DNA of 64,000 nucleotides from Brevundimonas naejangsanensis DSM 23858 (GCF_000421705.1 NZ_ATXN01000003.1:5001-69000); one strand, 5' to 3'; shown: positions 1 to 10,060, counted from the first letter of the stretch. Program-made: numbers and translations. The notes: a model not told the origin generated them from the letters alone.

Positions 1-562
<562 letters not shown>

Positions 563-613
563 TCAGCAAAACTCATTCGGTTTTTACTTGCCGAAATCAA
601 AGACAATATCTTC

Positions 614-771
614 TCATTCATGTGTGTCGGGTTGACCCGGTGGCTCTGTCGGAGGTTCCCCACCCGATCCCATTCCGAACTCGGTCGTTAAGCCCTCCAG
701 AGCCGATGGTACTTCGTCTTAAGGCGCGGGAGAGTAGGTCGTCGCCGGGTCTACCCGACACACATGAATGA
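614..771 (+). other. 5S rRNA precursor processing stem
   Basis: The bases 614-632 and 753-771 are perfect inverted repeats of 19 nt that enclose the 5S gene. Such a long stem around a mature rRNA is the usual RNase processing substrate in rRNA precursors. The pairing is seen directly; its use by RNase III or E is inferred from general rRNA maturation. Confidence 0.75.
634..751 (+). rRNA. rrf: 5S ribosomal RNA
   Basis: About 118 nt with terminal helix GACCCGG/CCGGGTC, the loop A/helix III element CCCGATCCCATTCCGAACTCGG, and the helix V region ending in GGGAGAGTAGGTCGTCGCC. It follows 23S by about 70 bases and precedes tRNA-fMet, the normal order of an alphaproteobacterial rrn operon. Ends are set by the terminal helix and could be off by one or two bases. 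Confidence 0.95.
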
Positions 772-807
772 TATCTCGAACCCTTCTTCCTTTACTCACC
801 GCCTTGC

Positions 808-2493
<1,686 letters not shown>

Positions 2494-2529
2494 GGGATTT
2501 CCCGGTTGAAGTTTTCTGCAAAAAAGCGG

Positions 2530-2558
2530 TTGACGATGTCTGTCGTGTCGTCTTATAT
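2530..2558 (+). promoter_or_regulatory. Possible sigma-70 promoter, distal
   Basis: TTGACG at 2530-2535 and TTATAT at 2553-2558 are separated by 17 bases. It lies in the divergent gap between the integrase and the small-gene operon and points toward the latter. Matches are good but the site was found by eye only. Confidence 0.35.
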
Positions 2559-2587
2559 GGGCGGATAAGGCGAGCTGCGCCTGTAAC

Positions 2588-2616
2588 TTGACATTGCTGT
2601 CTGGCTATCGCATTCT
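2588..2616 (+). promoter_or_regulatory. Possible sigma-70 promoter for the small-gene operon
   Basis: A perfect -35 TTGACA at 2588-2593 is followed after 17 bases by CATTCT at 2611-2616, a weak -10. Transcription would start near 2623, about 23 bases before the ATG at 2646. The second, upstream site at 2530 could act instead or in addition. Confidence 0.4.
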
Positions 2617-2645
2617 GCGGGAATAAACAACCCCGGGGAGTGCAT

Positions 2646-2897
2646 ATGCGTGTCGCCCATTGGGGCGCGGCGGACGCCGATGCCCTTGATCAGAAAGAAT
2701 ATTCCGTCCGGCTGATGGGCGGTGAGGCGCTGCGGATGCGTCTGGAGGCTGCGGACCTGTCCGCCGTCAGCGAGCAGTTGCGTCGCGAGCGGGCCCTGGT
2801 CGGCCACCTCATCATCGAAGAGGACGGCTATCCGTCGATCGTCGAAGTGCTCGTGCCCAGCCATCGCATTCAGCTGGTGCTCGCTCATGACGGCTGA
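2646..2897 (+). CDS. Small hypothetical protein, first gene of element operon
   Basis: 83 residues, family not recognised. The ATG at 2646 is chosen over the GTG at 2640 because GGGGAG at 2635-2640 lies at ribosome-binding distance from it. The protein is acidic and appears soluble, with a helical stretch rich in Glu, Arg and Leu (about 28-50) followed by a short beta-like stretch around LIIEEDGYPSIVEVLV. There is no signal peptide or membrane segment. Its last 11 bases overlap the next gene, so the two are probably made together. Position inside the recombinase element suggests a mobile-element accessory role, but the sequence gives no direct clue. Confidence 0.6.
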   Translation: MRVAHWGAADADALDQKEYSVRLMGGEALRMRLEAADLSAVSEQLRRERALVGHLIIEEDGYPSIVEVLVPSHRIQLVLAHDG

Positions 2898-3081
2898 CGC
2901 CAACGTCATTCGCCTGTCGCCGCGGCCGGAACGACGCAGGCCGGCACGGCCGCTGATCCCTCCCTGGGCGGAAGATGCGTCGATGGCGTCTTATGACGCC
3001 GCCGTCGCGCTCCTCCTGCCGACGATCCGCGCCCTGGTGCGGCTGGCGCGTGAGCGCGCGGTCTTCACCGTCGGCGACTGA
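2887..3081 (+). CDS. Small basic hypothetical protein
   Basis: 64 residues, not recognised. The N-terminal half is rich in Arg and Pro (RLSPRPERRRPARP), and the C-terminal half is a probable amphipathic helix (about 36-58). The ATG at 2887 lies inside the end of the preceding gene, an 11-base overlap typical of translational coupling. The basic head could bind nucleic acid; that is only a guess from composition. About 110 bases separate it from the dead-resolvase gene downstream. Confidence 0.5.
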   Translation: MTADANVIRLSPRPERRRPARPLIPPWAEDASMASYDAAVALLLPTIRALVRLARERAVFTVGD

Positions 3082-3190
3082 CCTGCGCCGCCGCAAGTCG
3101 CGGCGGCCTTCCTACCCCAACAATCCGGCCCGTCGTCATTCGCGCCTCCGCGCGAAGCCGATGGCGCGCGCCCTGAACTTGAGAAATTGA

Positions 3191-3841
3191 ATGGAAGCCC
3201 AATTCTCCAAACCGCGAGCACGCAGCTATCGGCAGGCCGCTGGCCTCTTCGATGGTTTTGCCGAGTTGGCGGAAGAATCCGCCGCAGAATCTGTCGTCAG
3301 AAAGGACGCCGTCATCTATGTGCGCCTTCCGTCCGATGAGGGAGGAACGGGCGCCGGCCTGACCGACCAGATCGACGCTTGTTCCCTGCTTTGCGCGGAA
3401 CGGTCATGGAACATCGCTGATGTGGTTGTGGACGAGGCCGTTCGCACGGCGGCCGATCCCCATGGGATCAATCTCGCCTTGTACGCCCAAGCGGATGTGG
3501 TGGTCGTCTATGACCTGGCGGTGCTGACGTCCTCCACCAATCTGTTGCTTTGGCTGATCGACGACTTGCAGCAGCGCAACATCGAACTGGCGGTCGCCGC
3601 CAACCGATCGGATCTCGCGGAAGCCTTCTCTGACCAGGCCGTCTTCGACGACATCCTGAAAAACAACCCGACCGCCATGGGGATGATCGGCGACATTGAA
3701 GACCTGAGGGGCGACCTGACGGACTTTGTGGCGATCGAGGATGACCTTGAGAGCCGGGACGAGTTGATCTGGCTGGTGACCAACGAACCGATCACCGCCG
3801 CGCGTCTCGCTGATGAGATCAGCGCCCTTCACCACGCCTGA
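3191..3841 (+). CDS. Resolvase-fold protein without catalytic residues
   Basis: 216 residues. Residues about 40-140 follow the serine-resolvase fold: a first strand VIYVRLPS, a helix starting TDQIDACSLL, the W-N-I-A-D-VVVDE turn, the strand VVVVYDLAVL and the helix before IELAVA. The active-site residues are missing. The nucleophile position of YARVS reads YVRLP (Pro), although the next residue is Ser, and the DRLxR segment reads DLAVLTSS, losing both catalytic arginines. The part after 150 is acidic and has no recombinase DNA-binding domain. It is therefore likely an inactive relative that could pair with or regulate one of the two real recombinases of the element. Homology is inferred from the pattern alone; an active enzyme is very unlikely. 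Confidence 0.65.
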   Translation: MEAQFSKPRARSYRQAAGLFDGFAELAEESAAESVVRKDAVIYVRLPSDEGGTGAGLTDQIDACSLLCAERSWNIADVVVDEAVRTAADPHGINLALYAQADVVVVYDLAVLTSSTNLLLWLIDDLQQRNIELAVAANRSDLAEAFSDQAVFDDILKNNPTAMGMIGDIEDLRGDLTDFVAIEDDLESRDELIWLVTNEPITAARLADEISALHHA

Positions 3842-3928
3842 TAGGCCGCAGGCCTCTCCCCTGAAATCAAACCCACCCTCTGTCGCCTCGCCCCCGCGCG
3901 AGAGTGATGTCGCATATTGGAAATGCAA

Positions 3929-4102
3929 ATGACTGAAGATACCGCTTGCCCCGCTGAACAGCCTGCAGAACCCGTCCATGAGGTCGGCGTGCGTACTCAG
4001 ATGATCTGTGACGGCGTGGTCTACGAAATGATCATGCTGCCCGACCCGGATGACCCGGACCGCTTCCACATGCGCCGCGTCCAGCCGGAGGCGCAGCAAT
4101 GA
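3929..4102 (+). CDS. Small acidic hypothetical protein
   Basis: 57 residues when started at the ATG at 3929, which has GGA seven bases upstream; ATG 3923 and TTG 3917 are in frame too. Strongly acidic, with a conserved-looking core CDGVVYEMIMLPDPDDPDRF and no membrane segment. Not recognised. Its stop overlaps the next start as ATGA (4099-4102), the first of three such joints leading to the second recombinase gene. Confidence 0.5.
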   Translation: MTEDTACPAEQPAEPVHEVGVRTQMICDGVVYEMIMLPDPDDPDRFHMRRVQPEAQQ

Positions 4103-4365
4103 GGGGCCGTTTCTCGAGGTGCCGCATCGGGCAGAGGCGACCTTCACGCACGAACGACGAAGTGTTGGCCGCGGTTGTCAAACGGTTCCAGGCGACGGCC
4201 ACGTCCCTGTCGCAGATTAACGAACTGCGGTCTCAGCTCGAGGCGGCCGGCTTTGACGGCGTCGGCATCTGCTTCGAACGTATGGCGACTGGGAAGATCG
4301 ACACCTTCGTCACCTACGTGACCGGTCCGGCTGACAGTGCCGGTAGTAGCGAGGGAAGCCGATGA
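4099..4365 (+). CDS. Small hypothetical protein, coupled
   Basis: 88 residues, not recognised. A basic N-terminus (about 1-18) precedes a helix that looks like a short coiled coil (VVKRFQATATSLSQINELRS, about 26-45) and a beta-rich tail. Both ends share ATGA overlaps with neighbours (4099-4102 and 4362-4365), so it is translated as part of one chain with the genes on either side. A role as a partner of the recombinase at the end of the chain is plausible but unproven. Confidence 0.5.
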   Translation: MRGRFSRCRIGQRRPSRTNDEVLAAVVKRFQATATSLSQINELRSQLEAAGFDGVGICFERMATGKIDTFVTYVTGPADSAGSSEGSR

Positions 4366-4568
4366 AACGTCAGGTCTCCCATTCGTTCGAAGAACTGTTG
4401 CGACAGCAGCGTCTCGAGCGCCACGAGGCGGAATTTCAGACAGGCGAACCCTGTGATGAGTTGATCCCCATCGTCTTGGCTTTGGCGCGATTGGACGCGC
4501 AAAGGTTCGCGTGTGAACGCGCCTTTGAGGGCCCTCATGCCGCCGGTGGCGAGGAGGTGGCGGCATGA
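4362..4568 (+). CDS. Small hypothetical protein, coupled to recombinase
   Basis: 68 residues, not recognised. The N-terminal half is a charged helix (HSFEELLRQQRLERHEAEF), and the second half contains a short hydrophobic helix LIPIVLALARLDAQ. The stop overlaps the start of the recombinase fragment as ATGA at 4565-4568. The tight joint means that, before the recombinase was truncated, the two products were probably made in fixed ratio. Confidence 0.5.
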   Translation: MKRQVSHSFEELLRQQRLERHEAEFQTGEPCDELIPIVLALARLDAQRFACERAFEGPHAAGGEEVAA

Positions 4569-5012
4569 CGCTTCGATCCCTTAAGAACAAGCGATGCGTC
4601 GGCTATGCGCGATATTCCACCATTCACCAGCGCCAGGAGTCGATCGAGGATCAGCTTAGGATTTGCGAAGAGTATGTGCGCGCACAGGGCGGAATCTGGG
4701 TGGCGTCTTACTCCGACCCTGAATGCAGCGGCCAGTCCTTCATGGGGCGTCCGGGATTTGCGGCGCTCATGGCTGACGCCGAACGCGGCAAGTACGACTA
4801 TGTCGTCACCGAAGATCTGGACCGGATAACGCGACAGGCGTCGGGACTTCATGCCGTTATCGAAGAGCTCGAAGCCTTGGATATCGGTATCCATACCGTT
4901 CGTTCTGGCGAAGTGACGCAGATGGCGGCGACGTTCAGCGCCTTTCAGAACGCCGAATACGCCAGGAACATGAGTCTGAAGTCCCGTCGTGGAGTGGAAG
5001 GAACAGTCCGCC
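4565..5012 (+). pseudogene. Truncated large serine recombinase (catalytic domain only)
   Basis: About 146 residues of a second serine recombinase, not closely similar to the first. The catalytic domain is complete and well conserved: nucleophile Ser18 in YARYST, Gln30, and DRITR at 86-90. The sequence reaches the helix that normally leads into the DNA-binding part (SRRGVEGTVR), then loses homology near 5000-5012, where an exporter tail begins. The reading frame continues to 5218 in unrelated sequence. Without its Recombinase and zinc-ribbon domains it should not bind an attachment site. The reason for truncation is a deletion or illegitimate recombination with the fsr-like gene. The small genes upstream are intact, so the damage looks recent. 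Confidence 0.8.
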
Positions 5013-5240
5013 TTTGCGGCCCTGGTTGTCTATGCTCAGGAGATGGTGCCGGGTCGTGTCGGCCTGGTGTCGGGTCTGATGTTCGGTCTGATGTTCGGGA
5101 TCGGAGGGATCGGCGCGGCGGGACTAGGCGGTCTGGCCGACGCACGCGGCATTGTCTGGGTGTACCAATTGTGCGCCTTCCTGCCTCTGCTCGGCCTGGT
5201 TACCGTCTTCCTGCCTGACATGCGGCGACGACCTGGGTGA
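5003..5240 (+). pseudogene. Tail of a fosmidomycin-resistance-type MFS exporter
   Basis: From the frame starting near 4989, residues SAFAALVVYAQEMVPGRVG through FLPDM match the last two membrane segments and loops of Fsr-family exporters (major facilitator superfamily). The 5' four-fifths of the gene is absent from the window. There is a clean join to the recombinase fragment. Within it a 12-base tandem duplication makes the repeat GLMFGLMFG. It has no function as it stands. Confidence 0.75.
5075..5098 (+). repeat. 12-bp perfect tandem repeat
   Basis: TCTGATGTTCGG occurs twice without a gap (5075-5086 and 5087-5098) in the exporter remnant, keeping the frame. It looks like replication slippage in a gene no longer under selection, though some intact relatives might carry it too. 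Confidence 0.8.
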
Positions 5241-5549
5241 AGCCTGGCTCCTGTCGAGGCGGGGCATCCTCGATCTGATCGCAGTCATCCCGCAGCACGG
5301 GAAGCCCCCCTACGATGATGTCGCCGATCGGGCGACGCACCAGTGTCCGCTGTTGACGCTTCCGCGACATAGGAAGCCGGTCTCTGAGCTGAAGGTCAGC
5401 ATTCTACAGCATCGCACATCGTCCGGTGCTGGCGGGCGATGTGGCAAGTCCTGTGCCTGCCCTTGCACTGACACAGCTTGACGTCTATCAGTTGCAAATC
5501 ATTCGCAATTGTGGCGGGTGTCGGTTTAGGCGTCGCCCTGGAGAAGGGC

Positions 5550-5808
5550 GCCGCACGCAAGGCGATTCAGGCCGCTCTGGACGAAATGGCCGCCGTCCAG
5601 CCCACGCCGGAACAGGTCGTCCTTTCGCGAAATGAATTGATGCGTCTGGAGGCCGCCCTTGCCGAGTTGCCCGAACGCGTCCGGATCGCGGTTGAAATGC
5701 ACAGGTTCGGGGGAGCGAAAGGGTGGGGCGCACCGCTGGGGGGAGTGATCGGCTCGGAGCTTTGGCGTGAGCGTGCTAAAGATCCGCCACCTCTTCCAGC
5801 GGCTATAG
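5550..5808 (+). pseudogene. FecI-like ECF sigma factor remnant, frameshifted
   Basis: Residues LEAALAELPERVRIAVEMHR in one frame match sigma region 4.1 of FecI-type sigma factors, preceded by the usual linker (ARKAIQAALDEMAAVQPTPE). After about 5715 that frame loses similarity, while another frame reads SARSFGVSVLKIRHLFQRL up to a stop at 5806-5808, which resembles the region 4.2 helix-turn-helix. Region 2 is missing upstream. So the gene has lost its 5' half and carries at least one frameshift. FecI-type factors normally switch on iron-siderophore receptors. Between 5241 and 5549 nothing recognisable was seen. Confidence 0.6.
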
Positions 5809-6089
5809 TAGGAGTGGGGGTGTCAGAGGCCTTCGGAACGTTGATCAGTTCGAGCCAGTGGATAACTGAAGGCGTAGGGCTCTGATCATGATCTGCAAAA
5901 AAAGCTACGCAATCATCGACATGCCTCATAACGGCGCGCGATGGTGGCAACTGGTTTGTCCAATATCGAGTCTCCTACGTGTTGGAATGCGGGTAGGCAG
6001 CATTATACAGTAGGTTTGTAGCACCGCGGGGCGGACGCCTCCCTCCGAGCGATTTGTGAGCTGTAGAAAGGGCTGATGACTGCTTGAGG

Positions 6090-6130
6090 GGCCAATTTTA
6101 TCGTGATAAAAAGTCGTCGAATAATTGGCC
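6090..6130. promoter_or_regulatory. Nested inverted repeats before an MFS exporter
   Basis: GGCCAATT (6090-6097) pairs with AATTGGCC (6123-6130), and inside it TTTTATC (6096-6102) pairs with GATAAAA (6105-6111) across a 2-base gap. The small palindrome has the form of a dimeric repressor site. It lies about 135 bases before the exporter start at 6266. No regulator gene is adjacent on this side, so the protein is unknown. The rest of 5809-6250 shows nothing else. Confidence 0.4.
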
Positions 6131-6265
6131 GGATAGACATGGGCACATTAAACGATGCCGACCGATGAGCCGCAACGACTCTTGAAGTTGTTGCGGCGTG
6201 CCAACCGGTCTGATCATATCTGCTGACAGGACGCCGCTTGATCCTCATCAATGCGGAGTTTACCT

Positions 6266-7429
6266 ATGCTTTCGGAACGCATGGTTCCCCCTGCCGTCTG
6301 GCTTTTATCCTTATTTTTCGCGTCGCTGGTACTGTTTACCGATGACTACGTCATAGCCGGTATTTTACCCGAACTTGCCCGTGATCTGTTCGTGAGCTAC
6401 GGCATGGCGGGTCAGTTGGTTACCGTCTTCTCCCTGACGGTTGCTATTGCTGCGCCTGTGCTTGCCGCACTTCTCCATGGCTTTGATCGCAAGCGTCTGA
6501 TGTTGATGGCGCTGCTGATCTTCGCATGCGCCAATCTCGTGGCGGCGCTTGCAACATCATTCAACCTCTTGATGGCTACGCGAGTTGTCGCAGCGCTTTG
6601 TGCGGCGGCAATCACTCCATCGCTGTTTGCCGCCGCAGCGTCGATGGCTCCGGCAGGGAAGGCCGGGCGCTACGTAGCGGTTATCAGCTTGGGCGTAACT
6701 GGGTCGATAGCATTCGGCGTTCCATTTGGTACTTGGGTCGGTGCAGCCGCCGGTTGGCGATGGACTTTCGGTCTCATGACAATAGGCGGCTTCATGACGG
6801 CCATCGCAATATGGATTGTTTTGCCAAGGCCAAAGCCTCAAAAGGTCCCAGGACTGAAAGTGCTGTTGGCTTTGCTGATGTCGCGGCCGCTACTGCTTGG
6901 CTTTCTTGCAAATTTTCTAAACATGGCGGCGAGCATGCTGCTTTTGACATATCTCGCTCCGGTCCTTCTCGAGTTGGGTGGTGTGGGCATTGATCAGCGA
7001 GGCTTGGTGTTCGGAGTTGCCGGGCTTGCCGGCATGGCAGGCGTCTGGCTGGGGGGGCTCGCGACTGACCGGTTTGGGGCCTTGCGTACCCTAGCAGTGG
7101 GGATGTCGGCTTTCGTAATCGCCATGGCCGGGTTGACGGTCCTCTGGAGTTTTCGACCAGTCCCATTGCCTTATTTGCTTGTATTGGTCACCCTTTGGGC
7201 AGGGTCGGCATTTTGGAACTCACCCGCTATTGCAGCGAGGATCATGGCCATTGCCGGCAGCGCTGGGCAACAAGCGATGGCCGTCAATACGAGCTTCACC
7301 TATCTCGGTGTTGCGTTGGGCGGCATTCTCGGCGGTTTGGCTCTCAATACCGTAGGCGTTGCGTTTCTTTCGCCCGTTTCTTTAGCAATCGGCATCTTGG
7401 CGCTAATTGTTCTGCGCGTTTCACGCTGA
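6266..7429 (+). CDS. MFS drug/metabolite exporter, DHA1 type
   Basis: 387 residues with twelve predicted membrane helices, the length and pattern of the DHA1 (12-helix proton antiporter) branch. An acidic TDDYVIAGILP segment in the first helix corresponds to the substrate-site motif of AraJ/PbuE-like exporters, and DRKRLM after helix 2 is the motif A loop. The ATG at 6266 has GGAG seven bases before it and is preferred to the ATG at 6251. It stands alone, between broken genes and the ArsR gene. The exact substrate cannot be told from sequence; purine, arabinose and chloramphenicol exporters are all in this group. Confidence 0.85.
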   Translation: MLSERMVPPAVWLLSLFFASLVLFTDDYVIAGILPELARDLFVSYGMAGQLVTVFSLTVAIAAPVLAALLHGFDRKRLMLMALLIFACANLVAALATSFNLLMATRVVAALCAAAITPSLFAAAASMAPAGKAGRYVAVISLGVTGSIAFGVPFGTWVGAAAGWRWTFGLMTIGGFMTAIAIWIVLPRPKPQKVPGLKVLLALLMSRPLLLGFLANFLNMAASMLLLTYLAPVLLELGGVGIDQRGLVFGVAGLAGMAGVWLGGLATDRFGALRTLAVGMSAFVIAMAGLTVLWSFRPVPLPYLLVLVTLWAGSAFWNSPAIAARIMAIAGSAGQQAMAVNTSFTYLGVALGGILGGLALNTVGVAFLSPVSLAIGILALIVLRVSR

Positions 7430-7761
7430 CCTCCCCGTCTAGCCTCGTCTAATATTTTGACTGAGCCTCAAGGGGGGGCGTCAGCAGCGCGCTGCTGTCA
7501 TGCTACTTCCCTGAGGCCTCTTTTAACGAAATCGGCGCACTTCCGACTGACGCGGCTCGTCCGCCGTCTCTGAACGTCACAGGATAATCCACGGCGGTGC
7601 ACTACGCCTTTCCAGCCGGGAGCAGCGCTTGCAACGCCGGAGTTCTGGTCGAGGCTCCGATTATGCTCTCCATTGTCCGGATCGTACACTGTCCAGATAC
7701 AGCACGAGTACGGATGGAGTGATGGCTGGGTCTTGCTGGAGAGAGCGCGCGGTAGCAGAAT
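7430..7761. other. Intergenic stretch without recognisable gene
   Basis: About 330 bases. No reading frame here resembles a known protein and no stable hairpin followed by a T-run was found after the exporter. It ends at the likely operator of the ArsR-type gene. Confidence 0.5.
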
Positions 7762-7777
7762 TTCGATAATAATCGAA
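7762..7777. promoter_or_regulatory. Likely ArsR-type operator
   Basis: TTCGAT-AATA-ATCGAA is a perfect 6-bp inverted repeat with an AT-rich centre, 43 bases before the arsR start. AT-rich imperfect palindromes at this distance are typical sites of ArsR/SmtB repressors controlling their own operon. The assignment to the adjacent gene is an inference. Confidence 0.5.
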
Positions 7778-7820
7778 TTAGTCATTGACTGCCTCCATCA
7801 AGGGGCGGTAGCTTCTTTCC

Positions 7821-8141
7821 ATGAACGTCGAACAAGCGGCCAAGCAGTTGGAAGCAATCGGAAATGCGACTCGATTGCGGATCTATCGCTCCCTCGTGCG
7901 TGCTGGCGGTGCGGGATTGCCGGTTGGTCGCTTGCAAGAGCGGCTGGGCATACCCCCCTCAACCCTATCTCATCACCTGCAGCGGCTAATTTCGACGGAA
8001 TTGGTAACGCAGGAGCGTCAAGCCACTACGCTGATCTGCCGGGCGAACTATCCGGCAATGAACGGCCTCATCGATTTTCTGGCGGCCGAATGCTGCGCTG
8101 ATACTGCACGGGTTAGCGAGGACGAGGGCGCGGCTGCGTAA
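7821..8141 (+). CDS. arsR: ArsR-family metalloregulator
   Basis: 106 residues forming a single winged-helix domain: IGNATRLRIYRSL starts the family signature and LGIPPSTLSHHLQRLISTELV is the recognition helix region (about 50-70). The C-terminal AAECCAD places a Cys pair where several arsenic-sensing ArsR proteins bind the metalloid. It would repress its own operon and let go when As(III) or Sb(III) binds. The flavoprotein gene follows after 47 bases in the same direction, and the operator at 7762 is just upstream. Sensing of another soft metal is possible. Confidence 0.85.
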   Translation: MNVEQAAKQLEAIGNATRLRIYRSLVRAGGAGLPVGRLQERLGIPPSTLSHHLQRLISTELVTQERQATTLICRANYPAMNGLIDFLAAECCADTARVSEDEGAAA

Positions 8142-8188
8142 AATTCTCTCTTCTGCGCTATATTTCGGTTTTTCTAGAAAGACTAAAT

Positions 8189-9610
8189 ATGAGGAAGTCA
8201 GCAGTTAAATCTTTTCCGGTCGCCATAATCGGCGGCGGTCCTGTCGGACTTGCCGCAGCCGCTCATCTCGTCAGCCGTGGTGTTCCCGTGAAGCTCTATG
8301 AGGCTGGCTCCGCAGTCGGCGCCAACATCCGTGATTGGGGGCACGTCCGCATTTTTACCCCCTGGCGATACTGTGTCGATGCAGCGTCGGTCGCCCTACT
8401 CGAACGCCGAGGCTGGAAGGCGCCGCCTGCCGACACTTTCCCGACTGGCAACGATCTTGTCCGAAACTATCTCGAGCCGCTCTCGGCGACGCCTGAACTG
8501 GCCGCTGTCATTGAGACAGACGCACGCGTTACAGCGATTTCTCGACTCGGTGTCGATAAGGTGGTGAGCCAAGGTCGGGAAGGGCAGCCATTCATTCTGG
8601 CGGTGACGACAGCCACGGGAACGCGCCGGGACCTTGCCAGGGCCGTAATCGACGCCTCCGGCACCTGGGCAACACCGAATCCGCTGGGGGCGAGCGGCAT
8701 AATGGCCAGCGGCGAAAGAGAACACGCTGATCGTATCGCCTACGGCATTCCCGATGTGCTTGGGCGGCATCACACTATCTATGCCAGACAAACCACCTTG
8801 GTTGTTGGCGCTGGGCATTCGGCCGCGAACGCGCTGCTCGATCTGACCCTGATGGCGGAGGCTGATCCAGCTACGAAGGTGATATGGGCGACCCGCAGGG
8901 CCAACCTCGTGAACATCTATGGCGGCGGGGACGCTGACCAGTTGCCAGCGCGCTCCGAACTTGGCGCCGGCACACGCGCGCTGGTTGAGGGCGGCCGCGT
9001 GCCGCTTGTCGCCGACTTTGCGATCTTCGCCATTCGCGAGGAAGGCGGCGGGCTCATGATCGATGGCATGACCGGCGATGGTCCGCGCACGATCGGTCCT
9101 GTCGACCGCATCATTGCTGCGACCGGACAACGCCCGGACCTGTCGCTGACGCGGGAACTACGCGTTGATCTCGATCCCTGGTTAGAAAGCACCAAGGCGC
9201 TCGGACCTCTGATCGACCCGAACGAGCACTCTTGTGGTTCAGTGCCGGCGCACGGTCATCGTGAACTAGCTCATCTTGAGCCGGGCTTCTACACGGTGGG
9301 CATCAAGAGCTACGGTCGCGCCCCGACATTCCTGATGCTGACAGGGTATGAACAGGTTCGGTCTGTCGCCGCCGCGCTTGCCGGCGACCTGCGGGAGGCC
9401 GACAATGTCCAACTCGTCCTTCCTGGGACAGGTGTTTGCGTAACCAACTTCAATGTCGGCGGGGGCGAGATCGCAGGATGTTGTGGTAGCCCCGCACCGA
9501 AAAGAGGCGACGTTTCGTCGGGAGCCATTGTGTGGTCAAGAACGAAGCTAGGAGGAAGTGCGACTGCGGAGCTGCCGCATAAGCATCGCAACCGGCGATG
9601 CAGCTGCTAG
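8189..9610 (+). CDS. FAD/NAD(P)-binding oxidoreductase of ars-type operon; tail probably frameshifted
   Basis: 473 residues as read. A first dinucleotide fold IGGGPVGLAAAAHL (about 14-27) binds FAD and a second, VVGAGHSAANALL (about 206-218), binds NAD(P)H, the layout of flavin monooxygenase-like enzymes. Related flavoproteins recur beside ArsR genes and end in Cys-rich tails. Here the segment GCCGSPAP (about 430-437) starts such a tail, but the frame then turns into unrelated residues. The +1 frame from about 9500 instead reads HCVVKNEARRKCDCG and stops at 9580-9582, restoring a second Cys group. One lost or gained base near the AAAA at 9499-9502 would explain this. The function, perhaps redox handling of an arsenical, is inferred from the neighbour. 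Confidence 0.75.
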   Translation: MRKSAVKSFPVAIIGGGPVGLAAAAHLVSRGVPVKLYEAGSAVGANIRDWGHVRIFTPWRYCVDAASVALLERRGWKAPPADTFPTGNDLVRNYLEPLSATPELAAVIETDARVTAISRLGVDKVVSQGREGQPFILAVTTATGTRRDLARAVIDASGTWATPNPLGASGIMASGEREHADRIAYGIPDVLGRHHTIYARQTTLVVGAGHSAANALLDLTLMAEADPATKVIWATRRANLVNIYGGGDADQLPARSELGAGTRALVEGGRVPLVADFAIFAIREEGGGLMIDGMTGDGPRTIGPVDRIIAATGQRPDLSLTRELRVDLDPWLESTKALGPLIDPNEHSCGSVPAHGHRELAHLEPGFYTVGIKSYGRAPTFLMLTGYEQVRSVAAALAGDLREADNVQLVLPGTGVCVTNFNVGGGEIAGCCGSPAPKRGDVSSGAIVWSRTKLGGSATAELPHKHRNRRCSC

Positions 9611-9763
9611 GCCTCGCACTTGCGTCCAATCTGCCGATCTACATTAACTCCTGGCTGGCGTTTGGCATCGGGCGCGTCCGCACCTTTATGATGCGGCGTC
9701 CGCTGCGCTCGGCCGGCTCTAAGTCAACGCGCATGGACTGCCATTGCGGCGCTGACGTCTGAC
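9599..9763 (+). CDS. Short ORF of unknown nature
   Basis: 54 codons starting at an ATG that overlaps the end of the flavoprotein frame. The first 25 residues are hydrophobic (LLGLALASNLPIYINSWLAF) and the tail carries CHC. It could be a small membrane protein or the end of a degraded gene. No clear ribosome-binding site was seen. The 300 bases after it, up to the receptor gene, hold nothing recognisable except a CCCGTCGACGGG palindrome at 9763-9774. Confidence 0.2.
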
Positions 9764-10060
9764 CCGTCGACGGGGACGGGGGCGTTGTCGGCACAGGCCT
9801 CATGCGCGCAAAATCTTGCACATGTAGTTCCCCTTTCTTTCCTGGTTTGGCGGGAACCAAGCTGCAGAAGTGCGCTGGAGCTAGAGGACGCTCATTCGCG
9901 CTGAGCCGCCTGCGGGAGCTAGGGCAACGGCCGCTGGACTGACAATGTTAAGATGCGTCAAAGCCGGTGAACTTGCCGGACAGATGCGCCCGGCCGGGGG
10001 AGAAGGCGGTCGAACCGCACTATCGGGTCATATGCTGGCCAGCCTTCCACGGAGGCGATC

